From positions 248,001 through 312,000 of the forward strand of contig NZ_JACVEE010000003.1 in NCBI RefSeq assembly GCF_015355755.1: a DNA stretch of 64,000 nucleotides, in the 5' to 3' direction. This document shows positions 35,391-43,758 of the stretch, piece by piece. The translations under genes were made by a program, and so were the position numbers. The DNA is from Nocardia sp. XZ_19_385 (GTDB lineage: Bacteria; Actinomycetota; Actinomycetes; Mycobacteriales; Mycobacteriaceae). Each line of letters starts with the position of its first letter. Position 1 is the first letter of the stretch. The notes under the pieces were generated by a model, which saw only the letters and a program-made list of their open reading frames with translations, did not search any database and had not been told where the DNA came from.

Positions 35391-35671
35391 CGGCTTCCCT
35401 CCCGTTGCTTGTCATGGTGATCAACTTACGCGGGGGCACCGACAAGTTTCGGCGCCTGGAAACGTCTACCTATCTGGTCGTTTGGCCTGTCCGACACGGG
35501 GATTCGAGTTGTCGGAGGGTCCTGCTACGGTCCGCTCGGGGAGCTACGCGCAAGCACCCGGCCGAGCCGTGGATCGGTCCGTCCCGGCACCTGTGCACTG
35601 ATCTCAGACAACTTCAGGCAAATACTGCGCGTCGGCAGCTTCCGGCTCGCCCGGCGTGCTATCGAAGACGG

Positions 35672-37216
35672 ATGACCCCGACGCGCTCCTCCTACGATGC
35701 CGTGATCGTCGGCGGCGGCCACAACGGCCTTGTCGCCGCTGCCTACCTGGCGCAAGCCGGACGATCGGTGCTGGTTCTGGAAAAGGAGCCGGACACCGGC
35801 GGCGCGGCCGTCTCGGCGCGCATGTTCGCGGGCATCGGCGCGCGGGTGTCGCGATACTCGTATCTGGTGAGTCTGCTTCCGCCGCAGATCATTCGGGACC
35901 TCGGCCTGCGGTTCGAAACACGCAGGCGGCGGATCTCCTCTTATACGCCGGTGGGCTCCGGCGGCCTGCTGATCGACACCGGATCCGCGGACCGCACCCG
36001 GGACAGCTTCGCCCGGCTCACCGGTTCGGACCGGGATTACCAAGCGTGGCAAGGCTTTTACGCGCGCACCGGCCGGTTGGCGGAACGCGTGTTCCCGACC
36101 CTGACCCAGCCGCTGCCCGCGCGCACCGAACTGGCCGAGCTCATCGATGACGAGGCCATGTGGGAGGCGATCTTCGAGCGGCCGCTCGGCGAGACCATCG
36201 AGGCGACCTTCGCCGACGACACCGTGCGTGGCATCGTGCTCACCGACGCGCTGATCGGCACCTTCGCCCACGCCCACGACCCGTCCCTGCTGCAGAACCG
36301 CTGCTTTCTGTATCACGTGATCGGCGGCGGCACCGGCGACTGGGATGTGCCGGTCGGCGGCATGGGTGCGCTGACCGACGCGCTGGCCGACGCGGCCCGT
36401 GCCGCCGGAGCCGAAATCGTCACCGGCTGTGCGGTCATCGCGATCGAAACAGACGGTGGCACAACGGAAGTCCGGCATGAGCGCGGAATCACCGGTGCCG
36501 GTCACGTCCTGGTGAACGCCTCCCCATACGAGCTGGCCCGCTTGCTCGGCGATCCATTGCCCGTGAAACCCGAAGGTGCGCAACTCAAACTGAACATGGT
36601 TCTGCGTCGGCTGCCTCGATTGCGCGATACCGCAGTGGATCCGCGCGACGCCTTCGCCGGAACATTCCACATCGCCGAGTCCTACAGCCAGCTGGAACAG
36701 GCCTACCGGGATGCTGCGGACGGCCGGCTCCCCGCTGCCCCGCCTTCCGAAATCTACTGTCACACACTGACCGACCCGTCCATTCTGTCCCCGGATGCCG
36801 CCGTGGCGGGCCTGCACACCCTCACCCTGTTCGGATTGCACACCCCCGCGCGGCTGTTCGCCGCCGACCCCACCAAGGCCAAAGATGAGCTGGTGAAAGC
36901 AACTCTCGCGCAATTGGATACGGTCTTGGCCGAGCCCATCGCCGACTGCCTGGCCCTCGACGCCACCGGCAAACCCTGCCTGGAGGCCAAATCCCCGATC
37001 GATCTGGAACGCGACATCGGCCTGCCCGGCGGTCACATCTTCCACCGCGATCTCGCCTTCCCTTGCCACGACGACGATCCGGCCGATCCCGCCACCCGAT
37101 GGGGTGTGGGGACCGGCCGGAAGACCGTATTCCTCTGTGGGGCAGGCGCGGTGCGCGGTGGGGGCGTCAGCGGGATCGGCGGCCACAATGCCGCCATGGC
37201 GGTGCTGGAGTCCTAG
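35672..37216 (+). CDS. FAD-dependent oxidoreductase (PYROXD2/phytoene-desaturase-like)
   Basis: 514 residues. It opens with the FAD-binding GGGHNGL (14-20) and LEKEPDTGGAAVS, and ends with CGAGAVRGGGVSGIGGHNAAM, the C-terminal FAD motif of the CrtI/PYROXD2 group. The middle carries VGGMGALTDALADAARAAGAEI. Close relatives are annotated as pyridine nucleotide-disulfide oxidoreductase domain protein 2; substrates are unknown and no carotenoid genes are adjacent. ATG 35672 is the start best supported by the domain edge; the frame is open earlier. The stop overlaps the convergent membrane gene by 4 bp. Confidence 0.9.
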   Translation: MTPTRSSYDAVIVGGGHNGLVAAAYLAQAGRSVLVLEKEPDTGGAAVSARMFAGIGARVSRYSYLVSLLPPQIIRDLGLRFETRRRRISSYTPVGSGGLLIDTGSADRTRDSFARLTGSDRDYQAWQGFYARTGRLAERVFPTLTQPLPARTELAELIDDEAMWEAIFERPLGETIEATFADDTVRGIVLTDALIGTFAHAHDPSLLQNRCFLYHVIGGGTGDWDVPVGGMGALTDALADAARAAGAEIVTGCAVIAIETDGGTTEVRHERGITGAGHVLVNASPYELARLLGDPLPVKPEGAQLKLNMVLRRLPRLRDTAVDPRDAFAGTFHIAESYSQLEQAYRDAADGRLPAAPPSEIYCHTLTDPSILSPDAAVAGLHTLTLFGLHTPARLFAADPTKAKDELVKATLAQLDTVLAEPIADCLALDATGKPCLEAKSPIDLERDIGLPGGHIFHRDLAFPCHDDDPADPATRWGVGTGRKTVFLCGAGAVRGGGVSGIGGHNAAMAVLES

Positions 37217-37617
37217 GCCACCGCCACCCGCGCGGCCCGCCCGCGAGTCTGCAGGTAGCCGCCGAGCAGTGCGCTCGGCATGGCCAGCACGACCAGGCTC
37301 AGGGCGTAGTAGTGCGGTCCGATATCCATGTCGTAGGTGGCCACGGCGCCGAACGCGGAGAAGAACGTGCCGATGCCGCCCAGGATTACCGCGTGCTTCA
37401 ACGGTCGCCGGGGCGCCAGTGACGCGGTGAGGTAGGCGCCGAGGATGTTGAATACCGTGCGATAGCCGATCACCGTAAGGACCAGCGGCACACCGACATA
37501 CAGATGATCATGGGGCAGCACGCCGGCTGCCTTCAGGGCCGCGTCGGTGCCGAGGGATGCGATGCTCGCCGCGGCGAGTCCGGCGACGACCGCTCCGGTG
37601 CTCTTGATGATGCTCAT
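37213..37617 (-). CDS. Four-helix hypothetical membrane protein
   Basis: 134 residues with four predicted membrane helices (about 5-22, 40-65, 76-95 and 103-122) and a short basic tail. AAGGAG precedes ATG 37617. A perfect 6-bp hairpin (AGCCCG/CGGGCT, 37638-37655) sits just upstream in its leader. The sequence resembles uncharacterised actinobacterial and proteobacterial membrane proteins of similar size, but I cannot name a family. Confidence 0.75.
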   Translation of the reverse strand: MSIIKSTGAVVAGLAAASIASLGTDAALKAAGVLPHDHLYVGVPLVLTVIGYRTVFNILGAYLTASLAPRRPLKHAVILGGIGTFFSAFGAVATYDMDIGPHYYALSLVVLAMPSALLGGYLQTRGRAARVAVA

Positions 37618-37833
37618 GATGTTCTCCTTCAGGTTTTAGCCCGCATGTTCGGGCTTGTTGCCTGTAAGTCGGAGCCGATCGCGCTTCCTCGACATACTTC
37701 GCAGAACTTTTTCCGAGATTTTCTGGCAACCGGGACTCGGATCGCCCACAGTCCGCGAAACCCGCTCCGGTGGACCACCGATCGGCAGTACAGTCACCGC
37801 GACGCAACCGTTGCTTTCGTTTCAGGAGCCTCC

Positions 37834-38628
37834 ATGGCGAACAAGCGCAAAGACCTAATCCGCACCGATATTCCGCATTCGGCCCGGATCTGGAACTACT
37901 GGCTGGGGGGCCGCGACAACTACGAGGTCGATCGGGTCGTGGGGGAGTCCTCGGTGCAGGGATACCCGGACATCAAGACCATGGCGATCCAGTCCCGCCA
38001 GTTCCTCATCCGGTCCGTCCGGTACTTGGCGGCCGAGGCCGGGATCCGGCAGTTCATCGATATCGGAACCGGCCTGCCGACCATGGAGAACACGCACGAG
38101 GTGGCGCAGAAGGCGGCGCCGTCCTCGAAGATCGTCTACGTCGACAACGATCCGCTGGTGCTCGCCCATGCCCGCGCGCTGCTGATCAACACCACCGACG
38201 AAGGGGTGACCACCTATGTGGAAGCCGACTTCAACGAGCCGGAGGCGATCATCGCCGACTCCCGCAACGTGCTGAACTTCAAGGAACCCATCGCGATCCT
38301 GTTCATGGGAGTCCTCGGGCACGCGCCCACCGCCGATGACGCGCGCGGCATCATCCAGACCATGATGGACGCTGTCGTCCCCGGTAGTTACCTCGCGCAC
38401 AACGACGGCACCGACGATGACGAAGGCTATGTGCGGCTCTGCCACAACTACGCGAAATCCGGTGGTGTTCCCTACCATCCGCGTCCGAACAAGGTGATCG
38501 CCAGCTATTACGAGGGGCTGGAAGTGGTGGAGCCAGGGATTGTCCCCCTGAATTATTGGCGCACCGACGAAGAGGAGCGCGGGATCCGGCCCGGCTCGGT
38601 GTGGGGCGGTGTCGGCCGGAAGCCGTAA
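37834..38628 (+). CDS. SAM-dependent methyltransferase, DUF574 family
   Basis: 264 residues. The family-defining N-terminus HSARIWNYWLGGRDNYEVD (15-33) precedes the SAM-binding loop DIGTGLPT (76-83) and the acidic YVDNDP (102-107). These proteins are very numerous in actinomycetes; the methyl acceptor is unknown. ATG 37834 is preceded by CAGGAG. Soluble. Monocistronic, followed after 64 bp by a ferritin-like gene on the same strand. Confidence 0.92.
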   Translation: MANKRKDLIRTDIPHSARIWNYWLGGRDNYEVDRVVGESSVQGYPDIKTMAIQSRQFLIRSVRYLAAEAGIRQFIDIGTGLPTMENTHEVAQKAAPSSKIVYVDNDPLVLAHARALLINTTDEGVTTYVEADFNEPEAIIADSRNVLNFKEPIAILFMGVLGHAPTADDARGIIQTMMDAVVPGSYLAHNDGTDDDEGYVRLCHNYAKSGGVPYHPRPNKVIASYYEGLEVVEPGIVPLNYWRTDEEERGIRPGSVWGGVGRKP

Positions 38629-38692
38629 CCCTGCACAGAATCTCCACTTCTGCCCCCGCCGACCTGCACAGCTGCTTCCTAGGGTTTCGCCT

Positions 38693-39424
38693 ATGAACAA
38701 AGTGCAGGTCGGCGTCGGTCATTCTGGCGATTTCACGCGCTGGACAAGCGAGTTCGAAGCGAAGGTGACCGCGCGCGCCGCCGCGGGTGACCCGGATTGG
38801 TCACGCGGCGCCCGGCTCGATCCGGCGGTGGTGCGCAGTGTGCAGCGCTTCCAGGTGGGGGAGAGCGGCGACGGCGCGAATCTGATCGGCAAAGCGGATC
38901 GCGCCGGGGATCCGGAATATTCGGCCGCCGTGCGGCTGTTCATCGCCGAGGAACGCAATCACGCGCGCTTGCTCGGGCTGCTGCTGCAAGCCGCCGGGCA
39001 GCCGACTATTTCCGGGCACTGGACCGACGCGGTGTTCGTGCGGTTGCGGCGGGCGCTGGGGTTGCGAATCGAACTGATGGTGCTGATGCTCGCGGAAGTT
39101 GTTGCGCTGAGGTACTACCGGGCGCTGCGCGACGGTGCGGGCGATCCCTTGACCACCCAGGTCGCCGGGCTCATTCTCGCCGACGAACAACGGCACGTGC
39201 CGTTTCACTGCCAGCGGTTGCGTGTCGCTTTCGCCGCGAATTCCCGTCCGGCACGGTATTTCGCACTGGTCGCGTGGTGGGTGCTGATGGTGGGCGTGAC
39301 CGTGGTTGTGGCGGCTGATCACGGTCCGGCGCTGCGGCAATTCGGCGTCGGGCGGCTCGATTTCGCGCGCGGCGTGTTCGCGCTTTTCGCTGTCATCGCG
39401 CCCTCGGCGATCCCGCCGCGTTGA
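38693..39424 (+). CDS. Ferritin-like di-iron protein with membrane segment
   Basis: 243 residues. A complete four-helix di-iron ligand set can be traced: E57, E87-x-x-H90 (EERNH), E135, and E165-x-x-H168 (DEQRH). After the bundle comes a hydrophobic helix (about 190-208, ALVAWWVLMVGVTVVVA), so the protein is likely membrane-attached, in contrast to soluble ferritin-like oxidases. Family members may be oxygenases or desaturase-like enzymes; no substrate can be read. ATG 38693 is assigned from length; the ribosome site is weak. Confidence 0.8.
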   Translation: MNKVQVGVGHSGDFTRWTSEFEAKVTARAAAGDPDWSRGARLDPAVVRSVQRFQVGESGDGANLIGKADRAGDPEYSAAVRLFIAEERNHARLLGLLLQAAGQPTISGHWTDAVFVRLRRALGLRIELMVLMLAEVVALRYYRALRDGAGDPLTTQVAGLILADEQRHVPFHCQRLRVAFAANSRPARYFALVAWWVLMVGVTVVVAADHGPALRQFGVGRLDFARGVFALFAVIAPSAIPPR

Positions 39425-39699
39425 CCCGTCCGGATTGCCGGATTAGGAAAACAATCGGTCGCTCGATATTCTCTGGGGTCGTTACCCTTCGGTAGCGCAG
39501 TGTCGATGAAGTGAGCAGGAAAGAGCGAGATGAGTTTTCGGCGGATCGTAGCCGGCGGGGGAACACAGCGGATCGAGGTCAAGTTCTGCTATCGCCTCCG
39601 AGTTGCGGAGTCCGAAAAAGCGGCCCTGGAAAGGGTTCTCGGCGCGCGTCAGAGCAGTTCGCTCTCATAGCCGTAACGCTGGGCGCGACGGCGCCGAAT

Positions 39700-39744
39700 C
39701 CCTGGGTATAGCTCGACCGCACCGGCGACGGATTCGCCTGCGAG
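39700..39744 (+). pseudogene. Relic of an excalibur-domain 3' end
   Basis: The bases encode LDRTGDGFACE in one frame, nearly the same as LDRDGDGVACE at the end of the intact excalibur gene 540 bp downstream. The preceding GGGTATAGCTCG matches that gene's GGCTACAGCTCG but is out of frame, and there is no start or coding continuity to the left. The rest of 39425-39760 shows no gene or other structure. Confidence 0.55.
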
Positions 39745-39760
39745 ACAGAGAAAGTACCCC

Positions 39761-40285
39761 ATGGATAACCGGCCGCAGCCGAATGCGTCTCAGCGCGCAG
39801 CAAAGAAGAAGAATCTGAAGATTTTCGCCGCAATCGGCGGCGGATTACTAGCCTTCTTATTGCTTGTCGGCATGATCGGCGGCGGTGACAAGCCAGGGTC
39901 CACGACGGTGCCGTCGTCGGCCCGAGTGGCGCCGATCGCCACCCAGGTGCCCACGACGACCCCGACCAGCACACCGACTTCTGGGGCGACCGCGACGCTG
40001 AACGAGGCTGTGCCACAGACGACTTCGGTTCCAACGACGGTTGTGCCGCCGGTGATTGTTCCGACAACGGTGCGTGCGCCCGTTGTGGTTCCGACGACGG
40101 TGCGTGTCCCGGTTGTGGTGCCGACCACTGTCGCACCTCCCGCACCGGTGACGACGGTCCCGCAGGCCGCCTACTACGCCAATTGCGCTGCGGCGAGGGC
40201 CGCTGGTGCCGCTCCGCTGCATCGGGGTGAGCCCGGCTACAGCTCGAAGCTCGACCGAGACGGAGACGGGGTCGCCTGCGAGTAA
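39761..40285 (+). CDS. Membrane-anchored excalibur-domain protein
   Basis: 174 residues: cytoplasmic basic N-terminus, membrane helix (about 21-42), a long Thr/Pro/Val-rich stalk with repeats such as VVVPTTVR, and a C-terminal excalibur domain with two cysteines and the calcium-loop-like DRDGDGVACE. The domain is extracytoplasmic and thought to bind calcium. The stalk probably spans the cell wall. Start ATG 39761 with little ribosome-site similarity. Convergent with the IclR gene. Confidence 0.88.
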   Translation: MDNRPQPNASQRAAKKKNLKIFAAIGGGLLAFLLLVGMIGGGDKPGSTTVPSSARVAPIATQVPTTTPTSTPTSGATATLNEAVPQTTSVPTTVVPPVIVPTTVRAPVVVPTTVRVPVVVPTTVAPPAPVTTVPQAAYYANCAAARAAGAAPLHRGEPGYSSKLDRDGDGVACE

Positions 40286-40359
40286 TTCGGGCTTGCCCGG
40301 AAGTGTTGTGCCGCTGGAGCATCGCATTCACGCGAAGCACTGGCGGCACACCGCTGTGC

Positions 40360-41133
40360 TCAGTCGGCACGCCCGCCGATGCGCCGGGTCAGTTCGGTTG
40401 CGCTGCAATGTACTTCGGCCGCCAGTGCGGACCAGTCAGCGCTGCACGGAATGTCGTCGCAGTGGTGCCGCAACGTGACGCTGATACTGGCGATCGGGTG
40501 ATGGGCGTGATCGAACACGGGGTGCGCGACCGACGCGAACCCCGGGGTGACGTGGCCATCCTCGCAGGACCAGCCGCGGCGATGCTCAGCCGATAGCAGC
40601 GAGCGCAGCGCAGCGAGGGTCGTCGGCCCCCGATCGGTGCGGCGGACAAACGCACCCGCGTTAGGAAACAGCGCCCGCACATGCGCCGCCGGGAGGTGCG
40701 CGAGGATAGCGCGACCCGAAGCAGTCAGCTGCGCCGGAAGCCGTACCCCGACATCAGTGACCAAGGTTTCGGGTCGGCGAGGGTGCTCCTTGATCAGGTA
40801 CAACAACTCATTGCCGTGCAGGACACCAAGATGGGCATTGTGGCCGACCCGTTCCACGAGCTCCCGCAATAGCGGGCCCGCGAGGCGTTCCAGCGGATCG
40901 TGCCGCAGGTACGCCGAGCCGAGTTCGAACGCGGCAATACCAAGGCCATAACGCCGTTCAGCCGGTAGATGGATAACGAACCGAGCCTGCTCGAGTTCGG
41001 CGAGCAGGTGATAGGTGGTAGAGCGAGGCAGCTCGAGCTCACGCGCAATGGTGGCGGCCGAAACGGGGCCGGCCCGAGTCGCCAGCAACTGCAGCACGGC
41101 GAGCCCACGACGCAGGGCCGGAATGTCGCTCAC
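40360..41133 (-). CDS. IclR-family regulator, probable hut repressor
   Basis: 257 residues: winged HTH (about 1-65, SAATIARELELPRSTTYHLLAEL) and an IclR effector domain containing LTASGRAILAHLP and GFASVAHPVFDHAHHPIASISV. The GTG start overlaps the stop of the upstream repetitive frame (GTGA) and has GAGG 8 bp before it. It is divergent, across a repeat array, from hutH-hutU-hutF; in related actinomycetes an IclR protein next to hutH controls histidine utilisation, which I take as its role. The effector would be histidine or urocanate. Confidence 0.88.
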   Translation of the reverse strand: MSDIPALRRGLAVLQLLATRAGPVSAATIARELELPRSTTYHLLAELEQARFVIHLPAERRYGLGIAAFELGSAYLRHDPLERLAGPLLRELVERVGHNAHLGVLHGNELLYLIKEHPRRPETLVTDVGVRLPAQLTASGRAILAHLPAAHVRALFPNAGAFVRRTDRGPTTLAALRSLLSAEHRRGWSCEDGHVTPGFASVAHPVFDHAHHPIASISVTLRHHCDDIPCSADWSALAAEVHCSATELTRRIGGRAD

Positions 41134-41915
41134 GGGTGCACCTCGCCAGCGTCCGGCGCATTCCCAAGCGCCTTGGCTCGACCTCCAGTTCGCTTACGGA
41201 GTTCACTCGAGGACTGCACCTCATCAGCCTTCGGCTCCGTCGAGCGATAACTCGGCGCTACGCTCGGCTCGCTCGCGAGGCTCCTACGGACTGCCCGTCG
41301 CTCGCGTTGGCCGACCATGACCGTTATCCCGGCTCTACCTTGGGTTCGCTTGCGGGCCTTTCGTACGGACTGCCCGTCACTGGCGTTTGACTCCGGCACA
41401 CGCGGTGACTCGGCTCTGCCTTCAGTTCGCTCGCGGGACTCCGTTGCAGATTGCACCTCGCTGGCGCTCGGCTCCGTAACGTGCGACAACTCAGCTCTGC
41501 CCTCGGTTCGCATGCGGGGTTCACTCACGAACTGCACCTCGTTAGCCTTTGGCTCCGCCGAGCGGTAACTCGGCTCCACCATCAGTTCGCTCGGGACGCC
41601 CTCACGGTCTGCCCGCCGCTCGCGTTTGGCGCCCATGAGCGATAGCCCGGCTCTACCTTGGGTTCGCTTACGTACGGACTGCCCGTCACTGGCGATTCGC
41701 TCCGGCACACGCGGTAACTCGGCTCTGCCCTCGGTTCGCTTGCGGGGCTTGTATATGGGCTGCCCGTCGCTGGCGTTTGGCTCCGGCACGCGCGGTGACT
41801 CGGCTCTGCCTTCAGTTCGCTCGCGGGATTCCGTAGCGGGCGATAGGGCGGCATTACCTTCGGTCCGCTTGCGGATCTCGGTCGAGGACTGCGCATCGCT
41901 GAGCTCGGCTTTCAT
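41130..41915 (-). CDS. Repetitive open frame (27-residue units), coding status doubtful
   Basis: A 261-codon frame made of about ten hydrophilic Arg/Glu/Ser-rich units with the recurring core R-K-R-T-E-G-R-A-E. Most units are 27 codons. Two units are read in a shifted phase (SELMVEPSY and SEPSVAPSY instead of KRTEGRAEL), so the frame stays open mainly because the repeat lacks stops, not because phase is strictly kept. It has no ribosome site at its ATG, yet its stop overlaps the IclR start (GTGA). It could be a leader cistron for the regulator or a by-product of the repeat. Confidence 0.3.
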   Translation of the reverse strand: MKAELSDAQSSTEIRKRTEGNAALSPATESRERTEGRAESPRVPEPNASDGQPIYKPRKRTEGRAELPRVPERIASDGQSVRKRTQGRAGLSLMGAKRERRADREGVPSELMVEPSYRSAEPKANEVQFVSEPRMRTEGRAELSHVTEPSASEVQSATESRERTEGRAESPRVPESNASDGQSVRKARKRTQGRAGITVMVGQRERRAVRRSLASEPSVAPSYRSTEPKADEVQSSSELRKRTGGRAKALGNAPDAGEVHP

Positions 41916-41955
41916 GAGCGGTGGCTCGGTTCTGCTCTCGGCTGGCGGTGCTCGC
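41150..41955. repeat. About 81-bp degenerate tandem array between the IclR gene and hutH
   Basis: Nine to ten units share, on the plus strand, AACTCGGCTCTGCC...CGGTTCGCTTGCGGG followed by TGCCCGTCGCTGGCGTTTGG and CTCCGGCACGCGCGG. Unit starts lie near 41247, 41324, 41405, 41488, 41567, 41643, 41715 and 41795. Identity between units is mostly high, with short internal indels. It fills nearly the whole 913-bp space between the divergent genes. Confidence 0.85.
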
Positions 41956-41975
41956 TCACGGTGTTTCCCCGATCT

Positions 41976-41991
41976 GTCTGAAATACCAGAC
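41976..41991. promoter_or_regulatory. Candidate operator upstream of hutH
   Basis: GTCTGAAATACCAGAC: 5-bp arms with a 6-bp spacer in an otherwise T/A-richer stretch, 56 bp before the hutH start and just past the end of the tandem array. Position suits an IclR-type site controlling hut; binder inferred. Confidence 0.4.
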
Positions 41992-42046
41992 TGTATCCGG
42001 CGTGGCCTCGTTCTGGCTGGGGGGTTGCGGTTGTGGAATGGGAGCT

Positions 42047-43585
42047 ATGCCGGAAATCGCACAGGTGGAATTGGATGGGCCGCTGTCGCGGGAGTGGGTT
42101 GTCGCTGTCGCGCGGGGTGTGGCGACGGTGCGGTTGAGTGGGGCTGCGGAGAAGCGGTTGGGTAGGGCGCGTGAGCATGTGGAGGCCTTGGCGGTCGGGA
42201 GTGTGCCGACCTATGGGGTGTCGACCGGCTTCGGGGCGCTGGCGACGCGGCACATTCCGCCGGAGAGCCGGGCCGCGCTGCAGCGGTCGCTGATTCGTTC
42301 GCATGCCGCGGGGGCCGGCGCGGCGGTGGAGCGCGAGGTGGTGCGGGCATTGATGCTGCTGCGGTTGCGGACGCTGGCCACCGGGCATACCGGGGTGCGG
42401 CCGGAGACCGCGCATACGTTGGCCGCGCTGTTGAACGCGGGGATCGCGCCGGTGGTGCCGGAGTACGGGTCGCTCGGGTGCTCCGGGGATCTGGCGCCGC
42501 TGGCGGCGATCGGGCTGGCGTTGATGGGGGAGGGTGAGGTCGTCGATGCCGAGGGCGTGCGGCGTCCGGCTGCGGAAGCATTGCGTGCCGCGGGGATCAA
42601 GCCCGTCGTGCTCGCCGAGAAGGAAGGGCTGGCGCTGACCAATGGCACCGACGGCATGCTCGGCATGCTGGTGCTCGCAATCGAAGACCTGCGCATGCTG
42701 CTCGACGTCGCCGACATTACCGCGGCGATGAGCGTGGAGGCGCTGCTCGGCACCGACCGGGTGTTCGCCGCGGACCTGCAGGCGTTGCGCCCGCATCCAG
42801 GGCAGGCGCGGTCGGCGGAGCGGATTCGTACGGCGTTGGCGGACTCGGAGATCGTGGCGAGTCATCGCGGGCCGGACTGCAATCGGGTGCAGGACGCCTA
42901 CTCCCTGCGTTGCGCGCCGCAGGTACACGGCGCCGCCCGCGATACCGTGGCGCACGCCGAAACCGTCGCCGACCGCGAATTGGCTTCCGCCATCGACAAT
43001 CCCGTCGTGCTGGCCGATGGCCGCCTCGAATCCAACGGAAACTTCCACGGCGCGCCGGTGGCGTATGTGCTGGATTTCCTGGCGATTCCGATCGCGGACG
43101 TGGCCAGCATGGCCGAGCGCCGCACCGACCGGATGCTGGATACCGCACGCTCCCATGGTCTTCCGGCGTTCCTGGCCGCAGACCCCGGTGTCGACTCCGG
43201 GCACATGATCGCGCAGTACACCCAGGCCGGTGTGGTCAGCGAGCTGAAACGCCTCGCGGTGCCCGCCTCGGTGGATTCGATCCCGAGCAGTGCGATGCAG
43301 GAGGACCATGTATCGATGGGCTGGTCGGCGGCACGCAAACTGCGCAAGGCGGTAGACGGGCTCACCACGGTTCTGGCCATCGAATACCTCACTGCCGCAC
43401 GAGCATTGGATCTACGTGCGCCACTGCACCCCGGCCCGGCCACCGCCGCCGCGGTCGCGCTGCTGCGCACCACAGTCCCAGGGCCCGGCCCGGACCGGCA
43501 CCTCGCTCCGGAGATCGCGGCGGCGGAGGCGTTGATCCGCAGCGGGGCCCTCAGCGTCGCTGTCGCCCAGCACCTTCCGTCGTAG
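42047..43585 (+). CDS. hutH: Histidine ammonia-lyase
   Basis: 512 residues. Converts histidine to urocanate and ammonia. The catalytic MIO cofactor forms from Cys145-Ser146-Gly147 in GSLGCSGDLAPLA; actinomycete enzymes have this cysteine where most others have alanine. YGVSTGFG (56-63) and the later NGTDGML and SNGNFHGAP motifs are present. ATG 42047 follows GGGAG. First gene of hutH-hutU-hutF. A 173-bp gap before hutU shows no gene. Confidence 0.97.
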   Translation: MPEIAQVELDGPLSREWVVAVARGVATVRLSGAAEKRLGRAREHVEALAVGSVPTYGVSTGFGALATRHIPPESRAALQRSLIRSHAAGAGAAVEREVVRALMLLRLRTLATGHTGVRPETAHTLAALLNAGIAPVVPEYGSLGCSGDLAPLAAIGLALMGEGEVVDAEGVRRPAAEALRAAGIKPVVLAEKEGLALTNGTDGMLGMLVLAIEDLRMLLDVADITAAMSVEALLGTDRVFAADLQALRPHPGQARSAERIRTALADSEIVASHRGPDCNRVQDAYSLRCAPQVHGAARDTVAHAETVADRELASAIDNPVVLADGRLESNGNFHGAPVAYVLDFLAIPIADVASMAERRTDRMLDTARSHGLPAFLAADPGVDSGHMIAQYTQAGVVSELKRLAVPASVDSIPSSAMQEDHVSMGWSAARKLRKAVDGLTTVLAIEYLTAARALDLRAPLHPGPATAAAVALLRTTVPGPGPDRHLAPEIAAAEALIRSGALSVAVAQHLPS

Positions 43586-43758
43586 GAGCTTGAATGTTGA
43601 ATCTCCCGTCGTCCCGGATGTTCTCGGCAGTGACCCAGATGTTGAAGCCCCCGGCGTCTCGGCCCGGATCAGGACGCCAGCCACGGATTACTTGCGGCCC
43701 CGCGATGGCATGCCGTGACGACGGAGCCAACATCACGTAAGGACCTGGAGGACAGTTC

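Noticed and set aside
43586..43758. Short minus-strand frame between hutH and hutU
   Set aside because: It is only an in-phase run into an antisense hutU frame; no ribosome site or recognisable protein.
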